Below are positions 36,999 through 50,153 of a stretch of 64,000 nucleotides of DNA, one piece after another (the stretch's first letter is position 1; each line of letters opens with the position of its first letter). The notes under the pieces were generated by a model. That model saw only the letters and a program-made list of their open reading frames with translations. It ran no database searches and had not been told where the DNA came from. Source of the stretch: Anisakis pegreffii (Eukaryota; Nematoda; Chromadorea; Rhabditida; Anisakidae); NCBI GenBank assembly GCA_035041965.1, contig JAPYMA010000912.1:62001-126000 (forward strand), in the 5' to 3' direction. The translations under genes were made by a program, and so were the position numbers.

Positions 36999-39098
36999 TC
37001 AACAAAAAGTCCTACAATTATGATTTACAAGGATTCCAACGGACTTTATCGCTGGGAATTGGTATAGTGGCCACGGAAACGGGTATCCCTCAGAATAGTG
37101 CAACTTCCAATTAGAGGTTTTCTCGTTCTTATAAATGTTCCAGTGAAATTCAACTCTACCGTCAAACTCAGCACCAATAAAGAGTGAGCGGTTCCTTTTT
37201 GGATGGAGACCGTTGGAATCACTTGAAAAACAATGGTGATATCTTTCTTTGTGGAAAATTTTTTGAATGCAAGCGATCACGACGGTGATGATAGTACAAT
37301 TGACGATTTAGAGAGATGTCGCTTTTTATTCTCTTTCAGATTCCCCTTGTCGGCTTGATTATCCCTAGACTTTTGCTGACAATCCGATGTTGATGGCCAC
37401 TTGGAGAGCTTTGCCCTGAAATATGGCTAGCGCTTCAATCAGTTCCTAAATCTTATCGAATGGTTGAAGAAAGGTTTCGTTCGCGTTGATGGAAACTTTA
37501 TGATTAGTTCAGTTTTTATTCGACGTATCTAAAGCATTTCAAAAAGAAACCAAATTCTGTCCTAACTTTATTGTGATTATAGAAGGGAACTTCTTTAAGG
37601 AGCATAGTTTCATAATATTGCTTTATATAGGCAATTCATTTGACGTCGAATATCAATTGTGTTCACTCACTTATTCAAGGTACCAGTTTCGATCTCGCGA
37701 ATTGTTCGTTTCAACGTGCAACTTCTCGGTTTTTCATCCGTACAGCCATCTTTAATAGACGCAATCGATGTGCTACTCAAATTTTGAAGGTTTGCAGAAC
37801 GACCGTCCAGGGATGGAGGACACGAGTAACATCCTGAATTCACAATGAGTAATTGCCATTCAACCTTGTCAAATTGGCCAAATTTGGAATTTCCTATTCA
37901 ATTCCTCAAAGCGAATAGGAAAGACTGAATCTAATTGTTGGTCGTTGCATCAAGAAATCAGCGACCATTTATGGAACATTTATTCAAAACGTTTTCACTA
38001 CTGCAAGTGAGAAATTAGGATTGGACAACGTTGAGTTCTTTAAATTATAGCATAACCTTACATAAGGTGTATTTTCTACATAAACTTTATTGCTTCAGTC
38101 ATTTGGCTTGGGTTTCTTTCCAGTGCGGAATCAGCAATCGCATTCGTTCTTTGGCTATTTATGAGGAAAAGGTGATCAGAAATTCAATTGGGATTGGACA
38201 ACGATATTTTCCATTATGATATTTTTACGAAAACTTGGCAGATTTCGTGAAAACATCCTAATGTTTTGAAGAACATTTCGGCACTCTTGAACTGTAATGA
38301 GGATAGCTCTATTCAATTTGCACATTCCATCACGTGATCAAGGAGCAAGATTCGTCAAATTACAAACGGGGTTCAAGAGTTTCACGATCTGCACACTTCA
38401 CTCACCTTCCTCTGCCTGAAGCTCGTAGATTCGTTTCGGATATGGAATGACATCGGCCGACGAATAAAAATCTAAGATAAAGCGCTTCATTAGATGAGAA
38501 TACATCAACTGTTTGCAGCAAATCAATTTCACGGAATTTTCTATGCACAAATTCCACATATTTAGCTCGTTTCCATTTAAGCAGACGATTATTTTAAGCA
38601 ATCTGGTTGCCGATTAATCACATCTTCTAAGTCCAATCGGAGATGATCGCATGGAATTTCGAAAATTCCATGTGATTACCTCTGATAAAGCACTCAGTTC
38701 ACTTTGCAAAAGTGAATACTTGATGGGCGATTTTGTGCATCAATCTAAACTGACCCTCTGCTAGAATTTTCTTACACTTGGAAATAAATTCACTCAAAAA
38801 AGTTCCATTAAGCTCACCTGGTAACGCAGCGTTGTTCTTCGTGTTGCGGCTGGGCCTATTGCAGTATCGCAGCATCAAGTAACAAGTGATTAATATAAGA
38901 GCGATTGCAGCCAGCACAGCCGAAATGATAATCATACCGATTAAACCGTTTGACATCCTCGTTGATCGAATGGAACCGTCACCAGCAATCGCTGAACTGC
39001 CCACACCGGGTCTCGCCAGGCTTGCGGTATTCACATAAATCATCTTCATAGACGGTATTCGCTCAGTTGATGCTGTCATCAGTTTTTCGGATTCTTTC
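36999..39098 (-). CDS. Single-pass membrane protein of unknown family (5' end unresolved)
   Basis: Exons: 39098-38818, 38471-38406, 37833-37671, 37221-36999, with matching phases (1, 1 and 2). From the ATG at 39079 the product is 237 residues. There is no signal peptide at that ATG. A Ser-rich stretch precedes one hydrophobic segment (GLIGMIIISAVLAAIALILI, about residues 46-65) followed by basic CNRPSRNTKNN, so the C-terminal 160 residues are probably cytoplasmic. That tail has a Cys-containing part (CYSCPP) and an aromatic end (HWNIYKNEKTSNW, YPFPWPLYQF). The first exon is open upstream of the ATG to its acceptor, so further 5' exons with an ectodomain are likely. I do not recognise the family. 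The layout (ectodomain?, TM, tail) resembles the VWA gene at 50154, so it may be the 3' part of the VWA gene at 46212 or a separate gene. Confidence 0.55.
38651..38673. repeat. 10-bp hairpin in an intron
   Basis: CATGGAATTT is followed after 3 nt by its exact reverse complement. It lies in the first intron of the membrane-protein gene model (38472-38817). Confidence 0.4.
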
Positions 39099-42000
39099 CT
39101 GTGAATTAATCAACTTTCGATTTTGAGAACATCTATCTATGCAACCATCAATATCACAGTAACATTAGTTTAGCGTAAGCGTAAACCCAACGTAACAAGT
39201 GATCTATTATATATTGTTACAATTCATCATTTGCAGATGCCTTTTGGCTTCCAGCAATCATTCTAATTTGTGAGCATAAAATTGAAATTTTTGAGAGATA
39301 TATAGCGATAAGAAGTAGTTGATAATGAGACATAGACGGCTGTTGATACGAAGAGTAACTGAATGGGAAATTTTGTTGAATGAGTTAGTGCATCATGAAA
39401 AATGAATCGAGAGATTCAATTGAAACGAACATATCGCTCAATCACTATGGAAATTTAGCGAAACATATCAGAAATATTCCCAACTGAAAACTCTCAGATC
39501 CTGGATATATTGTTGTGATTGTGAATAAAGTTTGCAATTTGAATACAATCTTCATCTCTAATCGCAAAAAAAAAGATTTCATTCAGCGACGATAAGACCG
39601 TTCAGCAGTGTTATGCATTAAACATGAGAAAGTCCCATCGCATTCTGTTGTTACCTAGCTAATCAAAAAAGTTCGCGTATCTATGAGCTGTTTGAGTGGA
39701 ACAGAACATTTTCCTTTTTAACTCGAGCACTTTAATGAAAATATACGATTGCAGGAAGTGCAAAGAAGTGGGTGAAATTTGATCGGAAATATTTTATATT
39801 CGTTCATTCGAATCGACCAAACAATTTCTTTTCATATTCCATCGACTCATACGAATAATATCTCACACTCCGTTCTCGCAAAGCGAACGTTTCAGAACTG
39901 ATCGCAACAAAACAAAGCCAATTGGGAAGAATTTGATGAGGTTCTCTTATTGAAAACGTTCAAGCGATGTATGTTCGAATAAGAAATCCTTATCCAAAAA
40001 TTGATATATATAAGAAATCGTTATCCAATCCTTAGCCAAATTCTTATCCAAAAAATAAATGCTGAAAAATCTCGTCGATATTCACCACAGTTGAGTAGAA
40101 GTTGTTAATGATTAGGAAGTTGCTCCAAGATGGGAATACACTGCGAGAACGAACGGTGACTGATTGAGTGCATGAATGTGAACGAACCGAACTGCACGAG
40201 TGAGCGTCGTCTGTGAGACGAGTTGAAGAGTGCTTGATGGAATCGTAGGAGTTGTATTCATTACTGCGACCCTACGAACAATTCCTCGGGGACAATTGTG
40301 GTTGTTCGTCGGGATAAACGGAAAAACAGCTAGATCAATGGCTAAAACACTCGTTGTTGTTGATGTTGTTGTTGAATGGGTTGCGATGAGGTGAAAGACT
40401 GAAATAGATAATGATCGTATAAATATCAACATCAGCTGATTCGAGTGAAAAGTGCGTCAAATTCCGCAGAATTTGAACATTTTCGACCATTCAAAGCGTT
40501 TCATTACTCGAAAGAATTTGTTTACATTCACTGTCGACCAAAACCACTCGCAATAACGCCAAAAGCCAAACATTTTGAACAAAAATCAATGATACGGTCG
40601 ATGAAAACGATTCGACTATTTTGAATTCAAACTTTGGACCAAACGGAAAATGTTCTTTCTAATGGACAATGTTCTTCCTAGTGACAAGCTGGAGCAACTG
40701 ATTCATTAAGAGACAATGTTCCTAGTGGACAATTCATCTCCTTGTCCGTATTGAAAGAATGAATTTGAAGTGATACGACGACGATATTCAACTAAACTCG
40801 TACCGAATAGGAAATTGGCTCGACGCAAAGCAGAAAATCAAATACGGCGTTTATTTTCCCTGTTCAATTCAAATCAGATAGCGAACCAGTACCAGCAAAT
40901 TTGACATTGTCGACAATGGGAAAATCCGCCGCAAAGCCGATTAAATTACAGCTTCATTTTTGTTGATAGCGATGAAATCAATGTGTTGCGAGCGTTATTT
41001 TAATATTCTTTATTGCATATCACCTACCTGCTCCTCGATAAAATTTCGTGCATCAAACAACAGCCACACAGATCGGTTGATCAAACTGCTAAATGTAAGC
41101 AACAACTTTGGTGAGAGAGCTTTTAGAGGCTTACATTCATTAATTTATTCGACCAGCTTGAAGATAAGGTTAAAGAAGTCTTGTTTACATGAGCCACTTC
41201 AGAGAATTTCCCCTTCTCATAAATGTCATTACATTCAACTATTAGAACGAAACACAACCGAGTTTTACGATGATATTCACAAATATCGACTGCTGTAGCT
41301 CTGCAATAGATGCTTTTACAACTACGATCACAGGCTCGTTATCAAACTCTCGTTCACTGTTTTTCATGGCCGACCTGATCACTGCATTACATCATCAATT
41401 TGGCGTTGATTTAATTTTTGTTCAATTGACATGTTTGGAAAGGATTAGGACTGCTGATCTGAGCAATAGGAAATTGAAGGAAAAGCTATGAAACGACCTA
41501 CAGATTCGGCGTTAATCAGGAGATCAGTTTGCAGTTCAACGAGATCATTACTCCGAATTCAGTTTTGAGGCTAAAATTTCTCGTAATTTTCAGTCAAATG
41601 ACCGAAAGTAAGTGCTGAATATCATCACCGAATATGGGAATCAATAATGAACTGACTATGGGATGTTGAGTTAATTGCTTCCGCATATATACATGAAAAT
41701 GCCATCATTAAAACTGATTTATGTTAACTTCGTTGCTCACATCAGTAGTTGCGAGAATTCAAAGAGTCTAATTATTCCCAAACATCACTGCATTTACACC
41801 GGGTACGACAAATAAGCTTATTAATCATCAATTCAAGATGCAAATATCGTGCCAGCTGGAATAAAATTCCTTAAGATCCCTCAATGATGAAAAAGTTTTC
41901 AGCAACACTAAACTAAACAGCAAACTACACACTAAAATCATTAAGCAATCAAAGCAGCATTAAGCATGCCCACAAGCAATGCGTTCATTCAACGAGGTTT

Positions 42001-45000
42001 AGTAAACTTCCAAAAGTGTATCTGGCACGTTCCGGTGCCAATTTCATAGCGTACTGCAGTTTTAATATATGGCTCACAAGTCGACTCAAAATGAGAATTG
42101 ACCATGCGATAACGCATAGTCCGTGAAATGAACTTATCACGATAAGCATTTCTAAGAACCTTTTTAAGGACATTTCTAAGGACAGAAGAACCCATACTGA
42201 ATACGCTGAAAATCATTTGTTTTCGAGCAGCTGAAAGTTTTCGATGAAACTAATATATTGGAAACCGTGTTCGGATCTCAACTGAACAATGCGAGATTGT
42301 ATTCTCGAGGCTAAATAATATGACAGAAGTGATAGAATGAGAGTTTTCAGAGACTGTCGCGAAGCCTCTCAAGGAGGATCATCCCGTTCAATCTTGAGCA
42401 CGAGAAATCACTTTCACGCCTCCGTCAACTTTGCCGGATTCAAGTACATTTTTTTTACTGATGGCATTCTGTGAACAATAGATCATCTTGTTCTCTTACA
42501 TTTTCACCACGTAAACTATGAAGAACAGAAGAAAAGTACCAACTACTCACTATTGATAATCCCATCAATGAGGCGACCGCATGTCCTAATGGATGGGGGA
42601 AGGGTGGTGAATTTTGGGCGTTGGGAATTGAAACGTTTATCGCACGTTCATAGAATTAAATTCAGATCGTATATTTACATCAATGAACAATCTGAAGAGG
42701 GAACAGAATGCGATGACAGTCGTAACAATCGGAAACATTTTTGAAAATTCAGTAAAGCCGAAAGAATTTTTAGTGTTATTGCTCACAATTGCGTTTCTTT
42801 TCACGCATCGATTGTGCAGAGGTGGAGGAGATTATGCGCAAATCGTTTCGTCGGTCCATTCTTTTTTTTGCACTTTCAGCTATTTTTTGAAAAAGTGAAA
42901 AAATTTTCACTGCAACCTTTGCTCGATGTAGATTTGAACCACTGTCACCAGTAAACGGATGAAATTCGCGTTATTAACAGAAATTCAACTATACGTTAGA
43001 AATAACTCAAAGTTCTATCGACTACGATGGAACTTCCTTGAATCAACGTTATGAACTGTCAAAAATGCAGATCAAATAGTGTTGAAAGAAAGGAAAGAAA
43101 AATTCTGATGGAAATCAATTAGTTTCGAAAGATAATTCAAGTTTTCGAGAGAAAAATGTTGACAGTTGCGAAAAAATCCATCGAACTTCTTCGTTTCACG
43201 CAAGCAATAAAGGTGTGAAAACTTTACACAATATATACCAGTTGTCTGATACGAAATTAGAGCAGTTGTCACATTCATTTCACAGCAAGATGAATGTTTG
43301 AAAACAATATGAGTGCTTCTTAGAATTACGACACAACATCATCAGCCAAACTGTCATTAGTTTTGTCTTAACATTGCTATAGACACACGACATCCCATCA
43401 TATTGATGAGCCCACTCAAAATGAAAATTCACCACCTTTCAACGTTGCACACTTCTTAAACTCATCACTGCTTTCAAAGTGTTATTGCGGAAGCTACCAT
43501 TTTCATCATTTAAACATTACTAGAGGAGGGCTGAAGAAGAGACAAAGAATTCAGTTTCGTGCATTCCGTTTAAGGGATTGCCACCTCTTCGTTGATTCCC
43601 AAGTGTGCTCATGAAAAGCACACAATAAGTGAAAGTAATGCATAGGATGGCTTATAGCTTCAAAAGGATTACAAAGGTGCTCGCATATGATGATGGTGAT
43701 ATGCTATTAGAACGATCGAACGGCTATCACACAAATGAAGTCTTTGTGTGGAAAAAGGATCATAATTATGTTTGCAACGATGCGCATGCAAGTCCGAGTG
43801 AAGCTTAAATAGCTGTTCATTCATTCACAATTATGACTTGATAACGACACGTCCAATCAACCCTTCAATTCAAATATTTCCACTTATTACTATCGTCTCG
43901 TTGTCACTGCCAGCTTGTCTGCAACTCAATTAATTACCAACCGCCGTGACATGTCAGAAAAGTCGACTCGAAAGAGTTAACAAAACGATGAAATGAAAAA
44001 TTCTCTTCAATTATTTTTTCATTCCTCTCGGACTGACTGATAGACGGAACCCGGAATGAGAAGTCAGCTAATGATGGATGTCTTGGATGTCAACACATAT
44101 ATCAGTGAGGTGAAGTAATTGACGAAAGAGCGAAATGAACGCATTGAAAACAATAAAGCAACTCCATGATGATCATGTGCTAAGCATGAACAAAACATGT
44201 AGACTATGGTTAATGTGTGACAAATCACTGAACATAATTGGAGAGTCGTCTCATCAATTGAATTCATCCATGACAGCCGCTGACCGGAACATACCATCCG
44301 AGTGAGTAGTGCAGCACCCGAATGCCAGCACTACTGTTCTAGGAAAATTTGATTATACAGCGACTATTCCAGCTTAATCAAGCATCAATTCAAGGACTAC
44401 CCAGCGCAATTACTTTGAACGTCGACTTCACACTCGATTATCGCTGATCGTTAGGATCAATTCACTAATTTGACTTATTCGCTCTATTAGATGTGTTGAT
44501 CTCCACTTTTGGATACTTTACTTCATTACTCAAGTTCCTATTGAACTGTACGACTATGAAGGTGCTCACATCAAATACGTATTGTCACCACCAAGACAGC
44601 GTCATTTAATAGCCGTTAAAACAGTGTCATTTATCAAGAGCACCTTAAACTGTGCACTATAGAAGGCAATAAAAGAAGATTCGTTGCTTTTTTTCGAAAT
44701 AAAGGAAATTGCGGATATTCCTAAGAGACAGGCGGAGATATTTCTGTTCTGTTCGATGACATACGAATATAAAACATTTAAAGATGGCTAAAATAGCGCA
44801 TTCACAAAGAGCCGTGAACGACGACTGAATGCAATAGAACGTGAGCAAAAAATATATAACCGACAGTAAATATGACTGATGATGCTCTATTCATCGGTCG
44901 CGTTAAGAGCGCTAGAGGAACTTGAGATTATCTGCAACGATTAGAGTAGTGGAGAAGTTTTGAATAGAGTATCGTATGGTCCAAGGGGAACATTCACATT

Positions 45001-46211
45001 TCACACTTTCACTTCCTCTATTGGACTGAGAAGCAGAAATTGGTCTGATACAACGCTAGAAATTTGAAGCCACTTCAGAAATTTGAAGCCACTTCAGACA
45101 TCACTGTTGAAAGTTAGTTGAAGATATCGGAGCCGAAAATCTTGAGATTCACCATTAAACTGTTAGCTTCAAATCGTCAGATCTTCTTCGGCACTCGAAG
45201 AAAATTCATTAGTGATAAGCTGAGAATGCATTTTGAATCAAAAGTTATTTGGAAGCGAGCGCATTCATTAATCGTATCACACACATGTGAAGGACGAAAA
45301 TGATTATGCATCACACAAGCTTGGCGCAGTAGGCAGACGCAATAAATTTGCACGATATTTTTCGAGCAATTTATGAAGAAGTCTGTGGTGGATTAGCAAA
45401 CATCACGCGCAATTCTCATGAGAAATCCATCCAACCATTAAACATGAACGTCAATGAATATGTGTGTATGGCCTAGCCGAAGCTTGCAATTGAGAAGAAA
45501 GACAAATATCACACAGTGAACTACCACTAATCAACAAATCAAATTCACGCCTCAAAAAACAATTTATACATTACACGAAGCCAATAATCCTCGATATTCT
45601 CGAAAAAGATGTGATCGATTCAACAGAAAGAAATTCTTGCGGGAAACATCGAGGTTTGCAATGAAATAACACGTATCGCGTGACCAAAACAATAGCTTCA
45701 AGTGAGCGAAACGTTTGTTTTGATAAGCATAATTACAGTTGAATAAATACATATGACTGAATTTTCATTTACTATCAAACATCACGCTAAAATACGCATT
45801 GAAGTGGACAAGTTTACGAATTGATTGAAAAGATTTGAGAGGATTGAATTCGAATACCATCATTGTTTGAATGGATCGATAAAAAATGATCAAGCTCACA
45901 ATTAAGCGACGAAACGAATGAAGAGATCATAACAAAATGCTGACTGAATGAATCGCTTGAATGAACTCTTCAATTCAATTCATATCTCACTTTTCATCTG
46001 ATATGTGTGAATATCAGCTGATTGCTCGATTAATTGCTATCTAAACAATATTTTCCCAAAGTTTTTCGCTGTTAAATCTCGATTTCAAGCAACTGTTTTT
46101 CTGGATCACACAACAAATCGACAGCTGTCGAGAATTTCCATTAAAAGCCGTGTAAAAGCACTCATTCACTCATCATTACACAAATATTTACGAATGTATT
46201 TCAAGAAACAT
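39099..46211. other. Gene-poor interval (about 7 kb)
   Basis: No exon with recognisable homology was found. It may hold missing 5' exons of the membrane-protein gene at 36999-39098: a minus-strand stretch at 40112-40420 is open in one Thr-rich frame and, past a TTCGTAG acceptor, in a second Ser-rich frame. Neither has a donor of the phase needed to join the exon starting at 39098. Confidence 0.35.
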
Positions 46212-49144
46212 TCATGAGTTATTCGGTGATTCGGTCGATTTTGATTGACTCAATGGAGCCGAGCGTTCCTTCTGCACATAACGTCCAAAATTCTCGTTCC
46301 AAAGTCGCTGAAAACAAAAAGCACTTGCCAAAATCAGTCCAATTCGAGGCAATAAGAGAGATGCGTGTTCGTTGAATGATTGATGAGTGACGACGCACTC
46401 ATCAATCATTACGCACTCAATGATATTATTAAGCAGTCTCCTCCTTTACTTTTAATGTAGTTACGCTGCTCTCGATAGGGATTAGGATTAGGTTTCTTCG
46501 GTTTGCGGTTGCGATGCGACAATGATTTGTAGTGAGTCAATAATAAACTTAGTTTCATTCAACAGGAAATTTGAAAAAAAAAAACGCCATCAACGAAGTT
46601 GTCATCATCACTAGCCTGTTGTCGCCATAACCAAATACTCAGCGCTTCAGTATCTTCGCGAACAAATATGGCGCCTTCGAAACGTGTTATCGGCAGCAAT
46701 TTCTCTTTATTGTAACTTCGACAAACCATTGCTGCGATTTTCACATGAAGTTTTTCGTGCAACAGTGCAGCTGCATTCGTGAAATTATCCTCAGAGTAGC
46801 CATCCGATACGACGATCATCACCTCAATTATATCGGATCATTCAGCTTTCGAAAATATACTGAAAACAACTTTTTGATTGTGGATTCGCGTTTGTTTCTT
46901 TGTTCTAAGAGGATAATCAACGGCAGTCGATCAACTTAGACGGAGCATCGGTCCGTTTAGAAAGAACCTTCAGAAACCAGTGATGTATAACCGGTGACAT
47001 TCTGAGATGAGAACAACGCAAACTCAAAGTGCCAACCTGGAGTCGATCATGTTTAGGGGTTGGCATTAGCTTGTGTTTTCTGTGCTTACCGTCTCGCATA
47101 TTTTGCTCATGATACAAAAAACCAGCAGCAAATGTTAATGCTCTCGACAGAAACGTAGGTCCACCGAGATACGGTAGTTTCCGGATGGATGCTGGAAAAT
47201 TTCTGTGATTTCAGCTGAAGTGTCTCGTTCAACCTAGAGTTGCAGTCAGATTGTTGCGCAGATCGTTTGTTTGGTAACGGCGAAAGCAGCGGAATGAGGC
47301 ATAGAAAGAACTTCTACACTTTAAAACTCTCTTTCTGAACGCTCCAATTGAATGCAATCAACTTGTATCGTTCAGGAATACAACTTGATTGTATTCAATT
47401 GAAGCGTTCAGATAATAATAGTAAAATAATATATCCTGAAGGATTTTTGCATGTCAACAAGTGAATCAATTCAACGATCACAAGTGCCACCTTTTACAGA
47501 GCGCTGCGTATAGTACTTGTCGAAACCGAACGATACTTTTGGCTCAGTAGCAAATAGAATTGCAGCCACACGACTTCGTCCTGGTGATATATCCACATTG
47601 TTCAATACGATGTTCACGTATTTCTTCATCTGTGAATACATTCAATTGCACTTATTTGACAGTTCACATTCGGCTTGCTTGGGCACAGGCATATTTTCAG
47701 GAAACGGAAAAGTTCACACATCCCGGATGCAAAATTCCTCATTGTCAGTCAGGAGATTGTCATTTATCCACTCAGAATGAAAGCGTTGTGAAAATGAAGT
47801 TTTGCCCAGAAACATACCCAACAATAAGCATCCAATCTCAAGCAGTGCAAAAATTGTTGCATTGAGGTCTCCTATGCTTTGATAGCATCGTCTCCAGGCT
47901 AATTATACGCTATATTTCAAAAAGGGCATGTGTGCAAAATCAAATTTTTTCATACCAGTATAATTCTGATCGTGCATGCATCAACTATGATCTAATATCG
48001 TAATGTAACGTCAAGATGTCGACTTCAATTCATCAATATGCTTTTAGGTGAGTTTTTTATTTTGTGGTATAGCTCGCAAGCGATTTCATCCACATGAAAT
48101 GTTTGCTTTTGATTGATGTCTTGCATCGCTCTGTTCACATGAAAGCCTCAAGTGGTTTTTAGCGTGACACATTCGTGCTCGAGATATATTTCAAAAATGG
48201 CATCACCAATATTCATGATGGCACAAACACAATATGCGTGTGCTGAGTAATCCTTTAATCATGGTTTTGATGAGGTTGATGTGTAACCGAATATTACGAA
48301 GAAATTTGAAGCTGACGAATTCAATAGATCATTGAACTTGCTCGACAAAAAATGTTGGAGGTTGTTCGGTTTTGAAAAATCATATCCGCCTAGCAAAATG
48401 GGAAGGGTTGGACTATATTTTGCTATGGATTTTCAGGTTTATTGAAAATCACCGTTCGAGCTTCTTCTCTCGCATACACATACAGTGGAAAGGATCACCT
48501 TTTCGAAATTGCTGATTCCAATGCTACCAGAAGAGTCAACGAGGAGAAGTAGATCAATTGGTGGAAGAGTTTTTGCCGGGTGATCGGCTGGAATCAACGT
48601 TTCCGACGAATCCTCTTCGTCATCATTACCCGCGCCCGCTGCCATTTCTTCATCTAGAACCATCTCACGATCCGTATTCAGTGCGTTTGGATCCTCAGAT
48701 TTCTTGCTGTCATGACTGTCGCCGTCTGCGGATACGTGCTCTACAATATTTCCAAACTCATTATAAGACAACATTCCAAACTCACAGTAAGAATATTCTG
48801 AAGAATAAACACAGCAGATTGGCTGTCGTCGGAATAGAGCAAACTGTTGAATATTATCGAACACTGAGCGCAGCATTTCCTCTTCACAAGTGACTGATGA
48901 TGGCTTCAAAGAATAATTAAAACCAACCGTCAGTTAAGCTTTTGTTGTTATTTTCCTCAGTCACAGCGGCTGCTTTTTGAACTGTCTCTCCATGATGCGT
49001 AGATTTCGTTCCAACCGATGTGGTAAGCGTATCCTCGGTTCGTCGACTCACCGAAGGTGCTGATTCCGTGATTACACTGTCCGCCACAATTCCATGACGG
49101 CCATCATCTGCAGTCGTCATCACCGTCAAAATTTTATTCATCAT
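46212..49144 (-). CDS. VWA-domain protein with intact MIDAS, 6 exons
   Basis: Exons: 49144-49052, 48903-48499, 47629-47517, 47202-47037, 46822-46595, 46307-46212; phases agree and give 366 residues. An acidic Ser/Thr-rich N-terminal region (about 1-147, with several Cys near 70) precedes a von Willebrand factor A domain (about 148-335). The MIDAS motif DSSGS (154-158) is canonical, and the later blocks GRSRVAAILFAT, LGGPTFLSRAL and VMIVVSDG are typical. The metal site suggests adhesion or ligand binding. No signal peptide is visible at the chosen ATG and no membrane segment follows, which is odd for a VWA protein, so either the 5' end or the 3' end may be incomplete. The exact first intron (49051-48904) and the last junction (donor GTTGAT) are the least certain. 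The gene lies downstream of a VWA paralogue in the same orientation. Confidence 0.8.
47337..47409. repeat. 32-bp-arm inverted repeat in an intron
   Basis: Arms at 47337-47368 and 47378-47409 are near-perfect reverse complements (about 3 mismatches) with a 9-nt loop. They lie between the third and fourth exons of the VWA gene. It could be a small foldback insertion; no clear target duplication is seen. Confidence 0.6.
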
Positions 49145-49268
49145 TTTAAGAATCGTTTTTCATAAACACCATCATTTTCATAAAATTTCAAAATCGAAAG
49201 AATTTCCAAAGTGATCAATCAAGATCCTCGCATAGGGCTCAGTTGACTGTGGCGCTTTTCGCTTAGCC

Positions 49269-50052
49269 CAGTGGTTCTCACGTTCGGGTGCTCCATTACC
49301 CCTTTTTATGATCTAGCAGGCCGCCGCTATCCCCAAATTACCCAAAACGGGTAAATTGACTTCCTATGAGGACCACTGTCCTAGATCGTTGCGTTGCTCA
49401 TTATTGCAATCGAATATGATTGCATGGAAGGCTATTATCTATGACATGTTCACTTCAGATGGATTCTCATTCTTTTCAGACGTATTGTATTCACTCTCAT
49501 AGCCATCACATGCGAATGTCGTTCTCTTGACGAGTTTTTCTCATTCACTTCGTCCAGTCTAACTTCACCGTTCAGATAAACTTCTCATTCTGTAGTATAT
49601 ACTGTTTACTGGATACGCTGACGATTGTTGACAGCCGAAATCAACGATACGGCAATAGGATATTATTGCTCAACAACATTCGACAGTCAAATGATCAATT
49701 ATAGAGTGCATTTGATAGCATGAGAATTTGATATTAATTGTTGAATGAAATGAATGAGAAATTAGCAAAAGAGAATACTTTTGGTGATAAAAGTTATGAG
49801 AGCGATTGTAGCAGCAAGGAAAAGAATGAAAACCCTGTTAGGTCCCACAAGAGCTAATGATATTCAGAAAATAGGAGGATGGAGAGTGTCGTCATCAACT
49901 AACCGCATTTACATATCCGATTTAAAAAACACCATTACAATGACGCTGTATCATAACATAACACGGAATACTAATTTCCCGACCCTCTACATTACTCCTT
50001 GACACCTCCAAATTACCCAAAATGGGTAATTTCACCCCTATGAAAACCACTG
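49269..50052 (+). mobile_element. hAT-like non-autonomous MITE, copy 3 (784 bp)
   Basis: It starts CAGTGGTTCTCACGTTCGGG and ends GGTAATTTCACCCCTATGAA then AACCACTG. The flanking 8-mers GCTTAGCC (49261-49268) and ATTTAGCT (50053-50060) match at five positions, and all three differences are transitions. Length and internal sequence agree with copy 1 (785 bp). It also contains an extra inner copy of the terminal motif near 49353-49380. It fills most of the gap between the two tandem VWA genes. Confidence 0.85.
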
Positions 50053-50153
50053 ATTTAGCTAATAAACGCGTTAGTTTCAATTGATGATCGTTGCTGGACG
50101 TGAGATGTTGCATGAAATTTTCGTTCTCACTGAAAAGAACGCATAATCTTCGT

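Noticed and set aside
40112..40432. Thr-rich minus-strand open frame as the ectodomain of the membrane gene
   Set aside because: A second frame is open over the same bases, and no donor of the required phase joins it to the exon at 39098; composition alone is not enough.
40640..40740. Repeated GGACAATGTTC motifs
   Set aside because: Only three degenerate copies with irregular spacing; too few for an array or a defined element.
42915..42950. B-box-like GGTTCAAATCT on the minus strand, possible tRNA
   Set aside because: No A box at the right distance and no pairing acceptor stem; only a weak 4-bp T stem.
47697..47863. Plus-strand open frame with several Cys (HPGCKIPHCQSGDCH ...) after a TTTTCAG
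   Set aside because: It lies within an intron of the minus-strand VWA gene, ends at a stop with no donor, has no partner exon and no recognised homology.
48558..48893. 111-codon plus-strand open frame
   Set aside because: It is the antisense of the second exon of the VWA gene, whose minus-strand frame encodes the MIDAS motif.
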